Notes under the pieces: model-generated | Databases searched by the model: none | What the model saw: the letters and a program-made list of their open reading frames with translations, nothing else | What the model was told of the DNA's origin: nothing | Translations under genes and position numbers: made by a program | Shown here: one piece after another, positions 32,654 through 42,537 of the stretch | Layout: every line of letters begins with the position of its first letter | How positions within the stretch are numbered: the stretch's first letter is position 1 | NCBI GenBank assembly: GCA_009829735.1 | Contig: CM020618.1 | Coordinates: forward strand, 39,547,030-39,611,029 | Origin: Pyropia yezoensis | Taxonomy: Eukaryota; Rhodophyta; Bangiophyceae; Bangiales; Bangiaceae | Length of the DNA: 64,000 nt | Reading direction: 5' to 3'

Positions 32654-33846
32654 ATGCGAGCGCTCTGCCAGTGTCTCTCTTCGCGGACGGCCCGGCTGCC
32701 CCCTTCCCTGGCAACCTGCAAAACGCCGGCACGGTCTACGTACCCGACGGGTGAGTAGCTAGGTGCCCGCTGCCCCCAATGTTCCGCACCCTCTTCATGG
32801 CCCCATCTTCCAACGACGGGCGTCCCCCCTCCCCCACAGAGACCAACGCGGATGGGGACGGTGGTGTTGGTGACGCTGGGGTGGAGGCGGATGCCCTTAC
32901 AGCGGCTGCCCCCAAGGAGCACCTTGTTCTGGTGGGGGACTCAGGTACTGGCAAGAGTACCCTCCTATCCACCATCATTGGAAGGCCGGGGGCATTCCAC
33001 TCCGGCATCTCTGCCGGCACCGGGCTGACCGCCTACCTTCAGACTGTGGAAGTGGACGGGCGGCTCTACTCAGACACCCCCGGCCTCAACGACCCGGCCA
33101 AAAAGCAGGATGCCGCCGACGGGATTGCCGAGGCGATTCGACTCGGCGGGGATGTCAAGATCCTGTTTGTGCTCACATTCGAGTCTGCCCGCGTGCGGCA
33201 GTCGAGTCTGGACACCATGGACATGGTGCTTGCCGCGCTGGTACGCAAAGACATACAAGTGGATAGCCGGTTCAGTGTCGTCGTGAACAAGATGACCAGT
33301 GCGGAAATGAAGGCGTGGTACGACTTAGAGTTTGGCGGACCAGCATTGCTGCGCGAGTATTTGAGCAGCGCGCGCGTCGTGGACCTGATGCTCTATGTGC
33401 CCCTGGTGGACGCCATCAAGGACACGCAGGACGCGGTCCTGCCCGCCGAGCAAGAAACGCGACTAGCCAAGCTTGTACGCAAGATGCAGAGCACGTCAGT
33501 GCCTAATGGCACGCAGATAAGCGTGGAAGATGATGACCTGCCGGCGCAGGTCGTGTCGTTGCGCGAAGACCTGAAGCAGCGGGAGGACGTGGTCAAGGCG
33601 CTTGAAAGGCTGACCGAGGCCTATGAGAAGAACCTGGCAGAGGCACAGGCGCAAGGGCAGGCCGCGGCCACGGCGGTGGATGCGCTCAAGGCCCAGTTCG
33701 AGGACGAAAAGGCGCTCCTGACGAACCGCCATGACCGCCGTAGAAGGCTGGGAAAGGCTTTGCAGCTGTGCGTGCGCGTCGTGTCTGGACTGCCCTTTCT
33801 CAGCCTGTTCCTAGCCTCGGGTGAGACAGAGAACGACTTGCTTTGA
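32654..33846 (+). CDS. P-loop GTPase-like protein with coiled coil and C-terminal hydrophobic segment
   Basis: The G domain shows GDSGTGKST (G1), TG-L-A in the G2 area, DTPGLND (G3) and VVNKMT (G4, an NKxD variant with Thr for Asp). This places it in the TRAFAC/AIG1 (IAN/GIMAP)-like or IRG-like set. A charged helix (about 33535-33720, ERLTEAYEKNLAEAQ and onward) is probable coiled coil. A hydrophobic segment (VRVVSGLPFLSLFLASG) near the end may anchor it to a membrane. Start: the plain reading opens at 32779 (MFRTLFMAP; 355 residues). However, a GTGAGT donor at 32751 and a pyrimidine-tract CAG acceptor at 32839 splice in frame to an upstream exon beginning at 32654 (MRALCQCLSS...), whose Arg/Ser-rich leader looks like an organelle-targeting peptide. 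I prefer the spliced model. Substrate and membrane are unknown; related proteins work at plastid outer envelopes, vacuoles or ER. Confidence 0.7.
32751..32839 (+). other. Candidate 89-bp intron in the GTPase gene
   Basis: A consensus GTGAGT donor follows CCGACGG, and an acceptor CCTCCCCCACAG precedes GAGACCAACG-type coding sequence. Removing it keeps frame (phase 1) and links Thr-Glu-Thr. The conventional start Met at 32779 would then lie inside the intron. Inferred from sequence only. Confidence 0.55.
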
Positions 33847-34667
33847 ACTTTGGTTCACACTAGTCGCTACATGTGGCGACGAGGTGTGTGTAGAAGAGGG
33901 GGAATGGGGGGCGTCGCGCAACCTACCTTTGCATGACATGGCGGGCTGCTGAGTAGACACCTGCACCCGATGTGCTATATCGGCGACACAGTCTGTGTAC
34001 CTACCTGGAAGCTTGCAATGTAGGGTTAGAGAGTGGTCGACGAAGGGAGCTCTGTCACAAGACTGTCTCCCCGCTGGTCGTTGCGCATGGTCATTAACAT
34101 TGCTGGGCGACCCTAAATTTAGAAGATCAGGCTGTGGTGAAGGCAAGGATACCAACACTGCTGAGAAGCCCGCCTACTTTCCCCGCCCCGCCTCGGGATA
34201 GGTCACAGCGCGTTCTGTGGATGCACGACGGCGAGAGAGAGGAGCTGCTGGGCGGGGTGGGAAGAGCAGGGCCTCCAGTGCGTGTGTATGGAGAGGGATC
34301 GGCAACATGCGGCGTGCGCGCGCATGCGGCATGGTTTGGCGCTTAGTGGCTCGCCCGCCTGGCCACCAATCCACCCCCCGCGCCGCCACTGATGACTTGC
34401 CGCCCCCCCTGCCCACCTCCGTTGCTTTTTCCTCATACTTCCTCTGATGGTCTTACTCCGTTCCCGTGGACGCACCCAGATCTCACTGCTGCCGCCACCA
34501 CCGCCTCCGCCGCCGACACCTCCGCGCGGCGGCGGCTTTGGTCGTGGTGACGGAGGCGGCAGGCCCGCTTACCAGGAGCGGTGCGCGGCGGCAGGGTGTG
34601 GCGCGTTGTTTCGTGCGGCATGTCACCGGCACCGCCGTCGCGCACAGAGCCGTAGCCGCCACTGCTG
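33847..34667. other. Spacer downstream of the GTPase gene
   Basis: The first 350 bp are AT-richer, fitting a 3' UTR. No gene, RNA or repeat is recognised. Confidence 0.35.
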
Positions 34668-35204
34668 TCACGGTAGCCGCTCCGCGGCCGCCATTGCCGG
34701 GGCTGCCATGGTCGCTGCTGCCGCTGCCGCCGCCGCCGCAGCTGTTGCCGAGCGGGGCGCATACGACCCCCGCCGCAAGCGGGTGCCACGCCCGCAGGTG
34801 GCCCTTGGCGATGGCCGCCCGCTGCAGCCCCCTCCGCGGCCCAGGTGCGGCGGCGGATGACGGCGGCAGTGTGGCGGCAGGTGCACCGCGGCGGCAGGTG
34901 ACAGGCCGCCGCTTGCCACCGCGGTCGCTGCCGCAGATGAAGCGCCCGCGGACACACACGCCGTGTCGCTCGCAGCGGCATCCACCGCGGCGGCATCGGC
35001 GCCGCCGCCGCTACGGGTGGCGGTGGCAAACAGGCGGCAAACGGGCGGGACCACGTGAGGGCGTCGCAGGGCGCGGGTAGGGGCGTCCACATCGGGAGGG
35101 CGGAGGAGGCTGTTGACGCCACCGACGAGAGACAGGCCAGTCGCAGCGGGGGCGGCGGCGACAGCGGCGCCCCCCCCCCACCGGCGACATCGCCGCGGCG
35201 GCAC
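34668..35204 (-). CDS. Weak candidate: alanine-rich ORF with presequence-like N-terminus
   Basis: The frame holds LSLVGGVNSLLRPP followed by PPVCRLFATATRSGGG, which resembles a mitochondrial presequence, then Ala/Ser-rich sequence. No domain follows and the C-terminal half is Arg/Pro-rich. Competing frames overlap on both strands. It may be the first exon of a gene or chance coding potential in GC-rich DNA. Confidence 0.2.
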   Translation of the reverse strand: MPPRRCRRWGGGAAVAAAPAATGLSLVGGVNSLLRPPDVDAPTRALRRPHVVPPVCRLFATATRSGGGADAAAVDAAASDTACVSAGASSAAATAVASGGLSPAAAVHLPPHCRRHPPPHLGRGGGCSGRPSPRATCGRGTRLRRGSYAPRSATAAAAAAAAAATMAAPAMAAAERLP

Positions 35205-36152
35205 CGGTAGTTGAAAGCCGCCCCCGCCGGTCGTCGGCCACCCACGCTGGGGGCGTACGGAGCTTGGGGGCCCCGTTGCTCACGATGGGGCTCCTGTAGC
35301 GCAAGTGGCTGGGAGCCGCACGCCTTCGTCTTCTTCTCTCTCAGGGTCGCCACTGCTGCGGCAGTTGCCTTTCGCAATGCCGTCCCTTTCATAACCGTCG
35401 AGGTCGTCGTCATCCTCGAGGGCGTCCACAGCAATGCAGGCGACGACGAAAGCGGGCGGGGAGAGCCGCCGCCTTGTCACCCCACCACCAGAATGAGCTG
35501 CACCGCACCGCCTGAGGTTGGCCCGTGTGGGGAAGGGGGCGGTGGCCGCGGCGGCAGCGTCATCGTCGCCGTGCCCCCTGCTCTCCCAGTGGCGCCCGCG
35601 CACCTACCCGGAGTTCGTGATGCGCCATCCACCCTTGGAGGGGGATGCCTGCTTGGGTGGCCATTGAGGGTCAGGTGGGTGGTGGTTCGAGGTCGATGAT
35701 GCGGAGGGAGACGGGATCACTGATCGCGACCGAATTCTATCGAGATTTGTGACGAGCCGCAAAAGTCCTGGAACGGCCTGTTCCGGCTGGTGTGTCGGGG
35801 ACCCAGGGGGAGGACCCCTCGAGGGGTCTCTTCCACTGCCCCTTCCTGTCCGAATCCACTGCCGGTCATTCGGTGGTGGCCGCCAATGAACAGCACGCTG
35901 CGGAACAGTTCCGTGCCGGCGAATCTCGGGCGGGGTCGTCCCAGCGGTAGACAACGGCCTTCCACACGCGCCCCGTCTTCTTGTACCCGCCGCGCACACG
36001 GGGCCCGCCACCGTGGGTGCCTGCGAGAATCCCACCGCCGCCGCCGTCACGAGGGACACCGTTGCCGCACCCGCTCCTTCCCCGCGCACCTTGGCATCAT
36101 CCCCCCCCAACCCCGCCGCCGCGTAGACGCTGCTACGGTGGAGTCTCGTACG
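35205..36152. promoter_or_regulatory. Upstream region of the DMT transporter gene
   Basis: No convincing gene. A perfect 16-bp palindrome GACCCCTCGAGGGGTC lies at 35813-35828, and GGAAC/GTTCC inverted pairs occur near 35770-35915. The region is less GC-rich than its flanks at 35680-35930 and turns pyrimidine-rich close to the start. Confidence 0.35.
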
Positions 36153-37760
36153 ATGGCGTTTATCGTGACCTGCTTGCCCGCCAGAGGCCGCGCCCATCGA
36201 ACCGCCGCCACCGCCGCCACAGCCACCGCAACGGCCACCGCAACGGCCATCACCACCGCTGCCGTGGCTGCTGTCGGTGGCCTCCCCCGCCGGGGCTGTG
36301 GTGTGCTGCCGCGGCGGCGGGCGCTGCCTTGGCGGGGCGGCTGGAGGCCCCCCTCTGCGGCGCCACGGCTGAGGCGCCCGAGCGGCAGCGGCGCGGTGGT
36401 GGCCGTCGCTGCAGACCCGCCGGGCCACCCCGCGGGCGGCGGCCTCGATGCTGGCGGCGACGGCGGCGGGGGCGGCGGCTTGCAGGGCGGGGGGGGGGTC
36501 CCCGCCAGCGACGAGCCCCCATTGTCGCGGCGCCCGTCGACCGCCCACATCACCGTCCGGCTGGGCGGCGTCTCCCTTACCCTCCCCGGCCGCGTGTGGC
36601 TGGCGGCGGTACCCGCCCTGTGGTCCACGTTTATCGTATCTACCAAGCTGCTCGTCACCGCCCCGGTCGCGCTGCCGCCCGCCCTCTTCAACGCCGCCCG
36701 CCTGTGCCTATCCGCCACCGTGTGCGTGCCTTTCATTGTGCGCGAGGTCCGGCGGGGGTGGAAGGCGAGCGCGGCGGGCGGTTGCGCCGCGGCGGCGGCC
36801 GCCCCCGGCGGGGGGCTCGACTTTTTGGTACCCGGCGTGGAGCTCGGCACGTGGATGTTCCTCGCCAACACGGCCCAGATGGTCGGCCTGCGCACCACCA
36901 CTGCGTCCCGGGCGGCGTTTCTAGTGCAGCTCGAGTCGGTTCTGGTGCCGCTCGCGTCGGCGGCGCTGGGCCTGACACCCCTCACCGCGACCGCACTGGT
37001 TTCGTCTGCCGTGACCGTGGCGGGCGTGGCAGTGCTGAGCAGTGACCGTGGGGGGGGCGCTGCGGCGGCGGCGGCGGCGGCGGGGCGTGGGGGGCGGGTG
37101 GCTGCCGCCGCGGTGTCTCTGTCGGTCGGCGACGGCCTCGAAGTGCTGGCGGCCGTTCTTCTCACTGCCTACGTGCTGCGGACGTCCCACCACGCGCGGC
37201 GGGTGCGGCGGGCGATGCCGCTGGTGGCGGTCAAGATCGTGACGCAGGCGGTGCTTGCGCTGGGCTGGGCCGCCGTTAGCCGAGGCGTGCCCGCCCTGCT
37301 CGCCGCTGCCCGCGCCGCTGTCTCTGCCGCCGCCGCCGCCGCAGCGGGGCGGTGGACCCCCCCCACCGTCGCCTCGGCAGTCGCGGCCGCAATGCGGGGG
37401 TGGGTGATGCCTCCGGGTGTCACGCCCGGGGTGGTGGCGCTCAACATCGGCCTCGTCGTGTGGTCGGGCCTGTTTGTGTCGGCCACCACCACGTGGCTGC
37501 AGACCGCAGGCCAGCGGGTCGTGCCCGCTTCAGAGGCGGCCATCATATACGCAACGCAGCCGCTTTGGGCGTCGCTGTTGGCGGCGGTGGTGCTGGGCGA
37601 ATCGTTTGAGGGGCGCGGTGTCCTGGGGGGGCTCCTCATCCTGGTGGGCGTCGTCCTCGCGGGTCGCGGCCGCCGCCCGTCGGTGGTGGCGGTGGAACCC
37701 GGCGAGGATGCCGGGGGGGGGGCGGCCACCGCCTCGACCGCGCCGACCTTGGCGCCCTGA
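36153..37760 (+). CDS. EamA/DMT-superfamily membrane transporter, probably plastid-targeted
   Basis: A predicted 535-residue drug/metabolite-transporter-type carrier. Residues 1 to about 125 are Ala/Arg/Thr-rich with few acids, a plausible targeting leader; the Met at 36153 opens it. The rest shows two EamA-like repeats of about five hydrophobic helices each. Repeat 1: WLAAVPALWSTFIVSTKLL, PALFNAARLCLSATVCVPF, WMFLANTAQMVGLRTTTAS, RAAFLVQLESVLVPLASAAL and LVSSAVTVAGVAVLSS. Repeat 2: LEVLAAVLLTAYVLRTSHH, VKIVTQAVLALGWAAVS, VALNIGLVVWSGLFVSATTTWLQTAG, PASEAAIIYATQPLWASLLAAVVLGE and LGGLLILVGVVLAG. The motif pairs SRAAFL-QLESVLVPL and SEAAIIYATQPLW-LLAAVVLGE are characteristic of EamA proteins. 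Substrate cannot be inferred. Confidence 0.85.
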   Translation: MAFIVTCLPARGRAHRTAATAATATATATATAITTAAVAAVGGLPRRGCGVLPRRRALPWRGGWRPPSAAPRLRRPSGSGAVVAVAADPPGHPAGGGLDAGGDGGGGGGLQGGGGVPASDEPPLSRRPSTAHITVRLGGVSLTLPGRVWLAAVPALWSTFIVSTKLLVTAPVALPPALFNAARLCLSATVCVPFIVREVRRGWKASAAGGCAAAAAAPGGGLDFLVPGVELGTWMFLANTAQMVGLRTTTASRAAFLVQLESVLVPLASAALGLTPLTATALVSSAVTVAGVAVLSSDRGGGAAAAAAAAGRGGRVAAAAVSLSVGDGLEVLAAVLLTAYVLRTSHHARRVRRAMPLVAVKIVTQAVLALGWAAVSRGVPALLAAARAAVSAAAAAAAGRWTPPTVASAVAAAMRGWVMPPGVTPGVVALNIGLVVWSGLFVSATTTWLQTAGQRVVPASEAAIIYATQPLWASLLAAVVLGESFEGRGVLGGLLILVGVVLAGRGRRPSVVAVEPGEDAGGGAATASTAPTLAP

Positions 37761-38623
37761 AGCTAAAGCCCCACGACGCGGCAGCCACCTTGCGGGAGTG
37801 CGGCGCCGCGTTGGAGACGTCCGAGTTTTTCCTGTACGCAGTTTTTGGACGGGCCGTGGCGGCGGCGAGTGGGGGCGCTTGCGGCCGTCTCCGCCACCCG
37901 TCGCGGCGACATCGATGCTCTTTGCCCCCTTTTTTGTCTGTGGGTGCTCCTCCAAGGGTCTGGCTCCCCTGCCTACCCGGTGCGATTCCAGTGGCAGCGC
38001 CACATCTACCGCCGCCGCTGCGGCCACTGCCATCATCCTTGGTCGCCACCGTTGCGGTCCATAAGCAGCAGTACTCGCTGCTCAGAATTGCATGGCAGAG
38101 TGCCCTTCTGCAGCCTGGTGGCTACCACCATTGGCCCTGCCGTCGGGGCTGCCGCCTGTGCGCCAAGGCGCGGACCGTGGTTCTGCTGGTGGCCTCCCAC
38201 GGCTTTTCTGTTGTATTGCTGTCGTGGCAAGCAGGTACCAACGCACTGGCGAGTGAGCCGCCCTTGACGGCCATCCGGGAGCGGTCGCCTGTGCTGGCCA
38301 CCGCCGGCTCTGTGTCGGATCTCATGCCCTAGCCCTTGCCACCGCGAGAAGGGCACGTGCCTTGCTTTTGTCACAGTCCACTCTGCCCAAGGAGGGGGGA
38401 CGTAGGCCAGGAACCAGCGGCTATAAAGAGACCACGTGGCCTCGCCAGACAGTCGAGATTGCGTACTATTTTGCTGGGTCCATTCCCGATCCCCCCGGCC
38501 ACATCTGACCACTCCATGGACTGCCGTTGCCTCCGCACGTGCGCGGGCACGCAAGACAAGGTGGATGGACAGCCTCCAAGCACTTCTATCGCCCCCTCTC
38601 CCCCCCCCCTGGTCCCCACTTAC
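37761..38623. other. Convergent 3' region between DMT transporter and methyltransferase
   Basis: 863 bp of moderate-GC sequence holding both 3' ends. Overlapping short frames have no domain-like content. GGCTATAAAGAG at about 38420 looks like a TATA box by chance, as no gene follows it. Confidence 0.35.
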
Positions 38624-39829
38624 TCAGGCACCCTCAGTGGCTACAGCAGTGCACTCCCACACGGCAAAGCTTGCACCCATCTCCTCATCCACCGTCTCAT
38701 CCACAGCGTCCACCCGCAGGCCCGCCGCGGCCGCCGCGGCGGTCACCGCCTCGGTCCTGTGGGCAACAGCGTCAATCGGCCACTCCTCTGGGTAGCCCTC
38801 CATGCGGCCCCCGTCTGGGGACACCCATGACGCTAGCAGCGCCGCCCCGCCGGGGCGGAGGAGGCGGCGAAACGTCGCCAGCACCGGCGGTAAGCTGCCC
38901 ACGTGGTGAAGCACAAACGTGCAGGCGAGGCCGTCAAAGGGCGCGTCGCCAGCCTCGCCCGCGACGGCGGCGGCCAGGTCCGCGAGGGGCGCCTCGATCA
39001 CCGTTGCGGCGGGCACCCGCGCCCGCGCACGGGCAACCATGTGGGGGGAGAGGTCCACACCAACAAGCGTCGGGGGAGGGGGGGCGGGCGAAGCCGGCTC
39101 GTGGCCGCCGCTGTCGCCGCCGCCGCCGTCGTCGTCAAGCGCGGACGCTGCCGTCGCGGTCCGCGAGAGGATCTCCAGCACGTGGCCTGGGCCGCAGCCG
39201 ACATCCAACAGCCGCAGGGCACGGGGCGCCGCCCCGGTCGCGCCATCGTCGCCAGCCGACCCCGTCGACGCCGCCGCTGCCGCCGCTGCACGGGTCGCAA
39301 GGCGGGGCACGGTCACGGTGTAGAGGGGCCTGGCCAGCTCCTCGGGGGTGAAACACGCCTCATAATTCTCCACCGTCTGCTCATACATCCGCCGCACGGT
39401 GGCCGCGTCCGAGACAGTCACGGGTGGAGGGGAAGGGGGGGGTGCCCCGGCCGACGGCCCGTCGGGCGTGGCGCCCTGCTGCTGCATCATGGCAGATTGC
39501 AGGGGGGCCGTCGGGGGGGGAACAAAAATGGGGGGGGAGGGCCGAGAGGCGGCCGCGGGACAGGGTATGCCCCACGCCCCACCGCCGCGGACGTGGCGGG
39601 CCGGGGCGTCCCCACGGCCGCTGCGCCGCCACGACGCCGCCGTCGGGCAGCCTCGCAAGCGGGGTCGACTCCTCCAGCTCCGGGCGGCACGCCAGACGTG
39701 ACAGAGGCCGGGAGGGGGCGGCGGCGGTGCAAAGAGCGGGCGGGGGGAGGGTGACAGACGCAGGCGGCAAGCACCAGCGCAGAGGCGAGCGGACGCCGCC
39801 CTGGTGACGGACGCAGGCGGCACCGACAT
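38624..39829 (-). CDS. Class I SAM-dependent methyltransferase
   Basis: A 401-residue protein from the Met at 39829. The frame opens 46 codons earlier, but the later Met starts a Ser/Ala/Arg-rich, organelle-targeting-like leader (MSVPPASVTRAASARL). The methyltransferase core occupies about residues 170-400. It has TVRRMYEQTVENYEACF as a lead-in helix, LLDVGCGPGHVLEIL as the SAM-binding motif I (about 206-220), LVGVDLSPHMVARARAR as motif post-I, FDGLACTFVLHHVGSLPPVL as motif II/III, and LLRPGGAALLASWV as motif post-III. The layout matches UbiE/Methyltransf_11/25 type small-molecule methyltransferases. The substrate is not predictable. An Asp/Gly-rich insert separates motif I from the next strand. 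A CCAAT box and a GTAC-rich motif lie within 180 bp upstream. Confidence 0.85.
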   Translation of the reverse strand: MSVPPASVTRAASARLCAGACRLRLSPSPRPLFAPPPPPPGLCHVWRAARSWRSRPRLRGCPTAASWRRSGRGDAPARHVRGGGAWGIPCPAAASRPSPPIFVPPPTAPLQSAMMQQQGATPDGPSAGAPPPSPPPVTVSDAATVRRMYEQTVENYEACFTPEELARPLYTVTVPRLATRAAAAAAASTGSAGDDGATGAAPRALRLLDVGCGPGHVLEILSRTATAASALDDDGGGGDSGGHEPASPAPPPPTLVGVDLSPHMVARARARVPAATVIEAPLADLAAAVAGEAGDAPFDGLACTFVLHHVGSLPPVLATFRRLLRPGGAALLASWVSPDGGRMEGYPEEWPIDAVAHRTEAVTAAAAAAGLRVDAVDETVDEEMGASFAVWECTAVATEGA

Positions 39830-41962
39830 GGTATCCTCCCACGTCCAAGGACCAGCGTGGCCCGCGTTCAGCACCCACGGCGCCCGAGGAGAAGCCACCG
39901 CGACGCAGTGGACACAACGGCACCGCCACGTGTACTGTAGGTACTTATCCACTCCCAATTCTGTCAAAAGGCCTCACACACAGACACAGTGTGGGTCCGT
40001 TGACCAATCAGAAGAGCGTAGACCCAGGGTCGTCACAGCCAAACGCCTCGGCGGCCGCCGCGGCCGACAACGCCGTCATCATGACCGCTCGGGAGGGGTC
40101 CCCGTCGAGGGGGGCGCCCCCACTGGCAAGGCCGCTGCTGGTACGCCCACCGCCGCCGCTGCTGCCGCCGCCACCACCGCCATCCCCGCGGCCACCGCCG
40201 TCGCAATCGCCTCCGCCACCGCCACCACCGCCGTTACTGTCGTTGGACATCCCTTCGTTATCGTCATCGGCATCGCCGGGGCCTCCCCGGCGGTCGACCG
40301 CAGGCTGGCTGGGGTCCCTTGCAGATGCCATGGGCGTCCAAACCCCACCAGTCCCGGAAGAGGGCTGAAAGGCGGTACCGAGGCGGTCTGTTGCCGCCGC
40401 TGCCCCCCACTGCCGCTGACGCCGCCGCCGCCGCCACGGACGTTATTGTCCCACCCGCGGCTGCTGCTGACGACCTCCCACAGTCACGGCCGCCGGCGCC
40501 GCCAATGCTGCCGCGCGTGCCGGACGCGGCCGCCCACCTCCGGTGGTGGCCGCAACCCACAGGGGATGGGCCCCGCCGGGCCACACCCGCGGCCCCTACG
40601 CCCGCGGGCGGCCACTGTGCCCCTATCATCATATTGTAAGGTACACCGTTACGGATTGTATTCCCCACACGGCGTCGCAGGCGCAACGTTGCTGCACGCC
40701 CACCCCGCCACTGCCGTGACGCGCCGCCGCCGGTCGGCTGCCGCAGCGAGCGCCGTCGCAACGGCCGATCAGTCCATGCCCGCGTCAAAAAAAGCTTGAG
40801 GCTAGCCACCGCGACCGGTCAGACCCCCCTCCCCGACCCCATCCCACTGCGTCTGCTGCCGCCGAACGCCGCCAGCACCCTTCCATTGCCCTTCATTGCG
40901 TGTCAGCCCCCCCCCCCGTGTGCCCGCCCCCCGGTCCGCCCGCCCGCCTGCAGAAAAGCGCCTTGCAGAGGCTGGTATTCCACTTGGGACGCTTCGCCAG
41001 CCACGCCCCCCCCCCCCCCCCCCCCCCTCCCCCACACCCTGGCTTTCCTGACAGCGCCGCGCAAAACGCGAGGGCGATCGTGTGGCCACGCGCTCGCCGG
41101 CCACCCACCGTGGGGCATACGGCCGCGTACGGCCAGAGAGATCCGGCCTCGCCTACAGAGAGCAACGGAGACCGCCGGCGGGCGGGCAGGCGTGCGTGCG
41201 GGCGGGACGGGTTTGGGGAGATTGGGGCGGCAGCGCCCGCCAACCGCGCCAGCCGCATGGCCACGGATGGGCGCCACCCGTTCGGGCACGTCGGCGGCGG
41301 AGCCGTTCAAAGACGAAAACGGGTGAAGAAACGCCCGAACCCTGACCTTGGCGGCCTGCGGGGCCCCGCTTGCTGGCGCTCGGATCAACTGGCGCTGCTC
41401 GGTGGGACCGCACACATGTCCACGAAAAGATGCCTCACAAAAATGAGTTGAACACCATCGGGAAGGAACAATCACTGTTCAATAAGGTTGGGTGGGGCAA
41501 TGTTCAGATAAGAGTTCGCGAGCAGTATTATGCCCAAAATTACGAACATTGGACGCCTCGGGTCGAGTATTCCTCGGAATTGTCAAGTACCAATACTCGG
41601 AACTTGAGGTGACTTTGGCCCACTCTCGTATAATTACTTCCATGGACTCAGTGATGGACGTCTCAAGCAGTCGACCGCCTGTTGAGGGGTGCTGTCCTCG
41701 TTGACAGTGGTCGTATGTAGAAACGGCACGGAAGCTAGCCAAACCGGCCATTCACTTCTTCCTTCCCACTCCGGGGCGTTTGTCCTATTCAATGAACCGC
41801 TGCAGTGGCGCTCGTGTTGCCTGGACGGACCTTCGTGAAGAAGTAAATACATACATCACAAACGCTACGAGGAGGCGCAACAATCGGTCCGTCGATGAGA
41901 GGCTCCGATCGCACCGGCCGTGTCCATCAACCTTGCCGCGCCCACCGCCTGTCCCCCGCTCA
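39830..41962. promoter_or_regulatory. Intergenic region upstream of the methyltransferase
   Basis: It holds a GTAC-rich site (TGTACTGTAGGTACT, 39931-39945) and a CCAAT box (40004-40008), both close to the methyltransferase start. A minus-strand frame at 40008-40331 encodes a Gly/Asp-rich segment (MASARDPSQPAVDRRGGPGD and onward), and a second at 40264-40809 is Arg/Ala-rich; neither has a domain. Poly-C occupies about 41008-41030. 41440-41800 is an AT-richer unique block of unknown origin. Confidence 0.35.
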
Positions 41963-42478
41963 TCACGGCAGCATCGGTAGGTGCCAGGCAGCCTCGTGCA
42001 GCTGCCGGCCGCGGGCGTTGGAAAAGCGCGTCCCGCACACGCGGCAGGGGAAGCTCGGTGGGGGGGCGGGGCGACCCGCGGCGGGCTCCATGGGCGCCTC
42101 GGACGACGGCAGGCGGGGGTCCCCCTCGACGCCGCGCCGCCCACGGCCGCCGGCACCCCCCAAGCCGCCGCCGTCACCACCGCCGGCGGCGCTCCCCCCT
42201 TCCGCGGGCGGCTGTGGACGGGCGGCACCCGCCACGCCAAGCATCCACGGCCTGTGCGCAGGGGCCGCCCCCGCCGCCCCGGCCGCCCCCGCCGCCCCCG
42301 CCGCCGCCGCGGCCGCCGCCGCAGCCGCCGCCGTCGGCGGCGACGGGCCCGTGATGGGGACACTGCCAAGCGCCGGCGACGGCGGGGGCGGTGGTGGCGG
42401 CGGGGGTGCCCGCGTCCAGCCGCCGCCGCCGGGGCGCCGCCGCTTGGCCGCCCGCCCGTCATCGATGCCCGCCGCGGG

Positions 42479-42537
<59 letters not shown>

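Noticed and set aside
38418-38430. TATA-like GGCTATAAAGAG
   Set aside because: No gene starts downstream of it on either strand; it lies between two convergent 3' ends.
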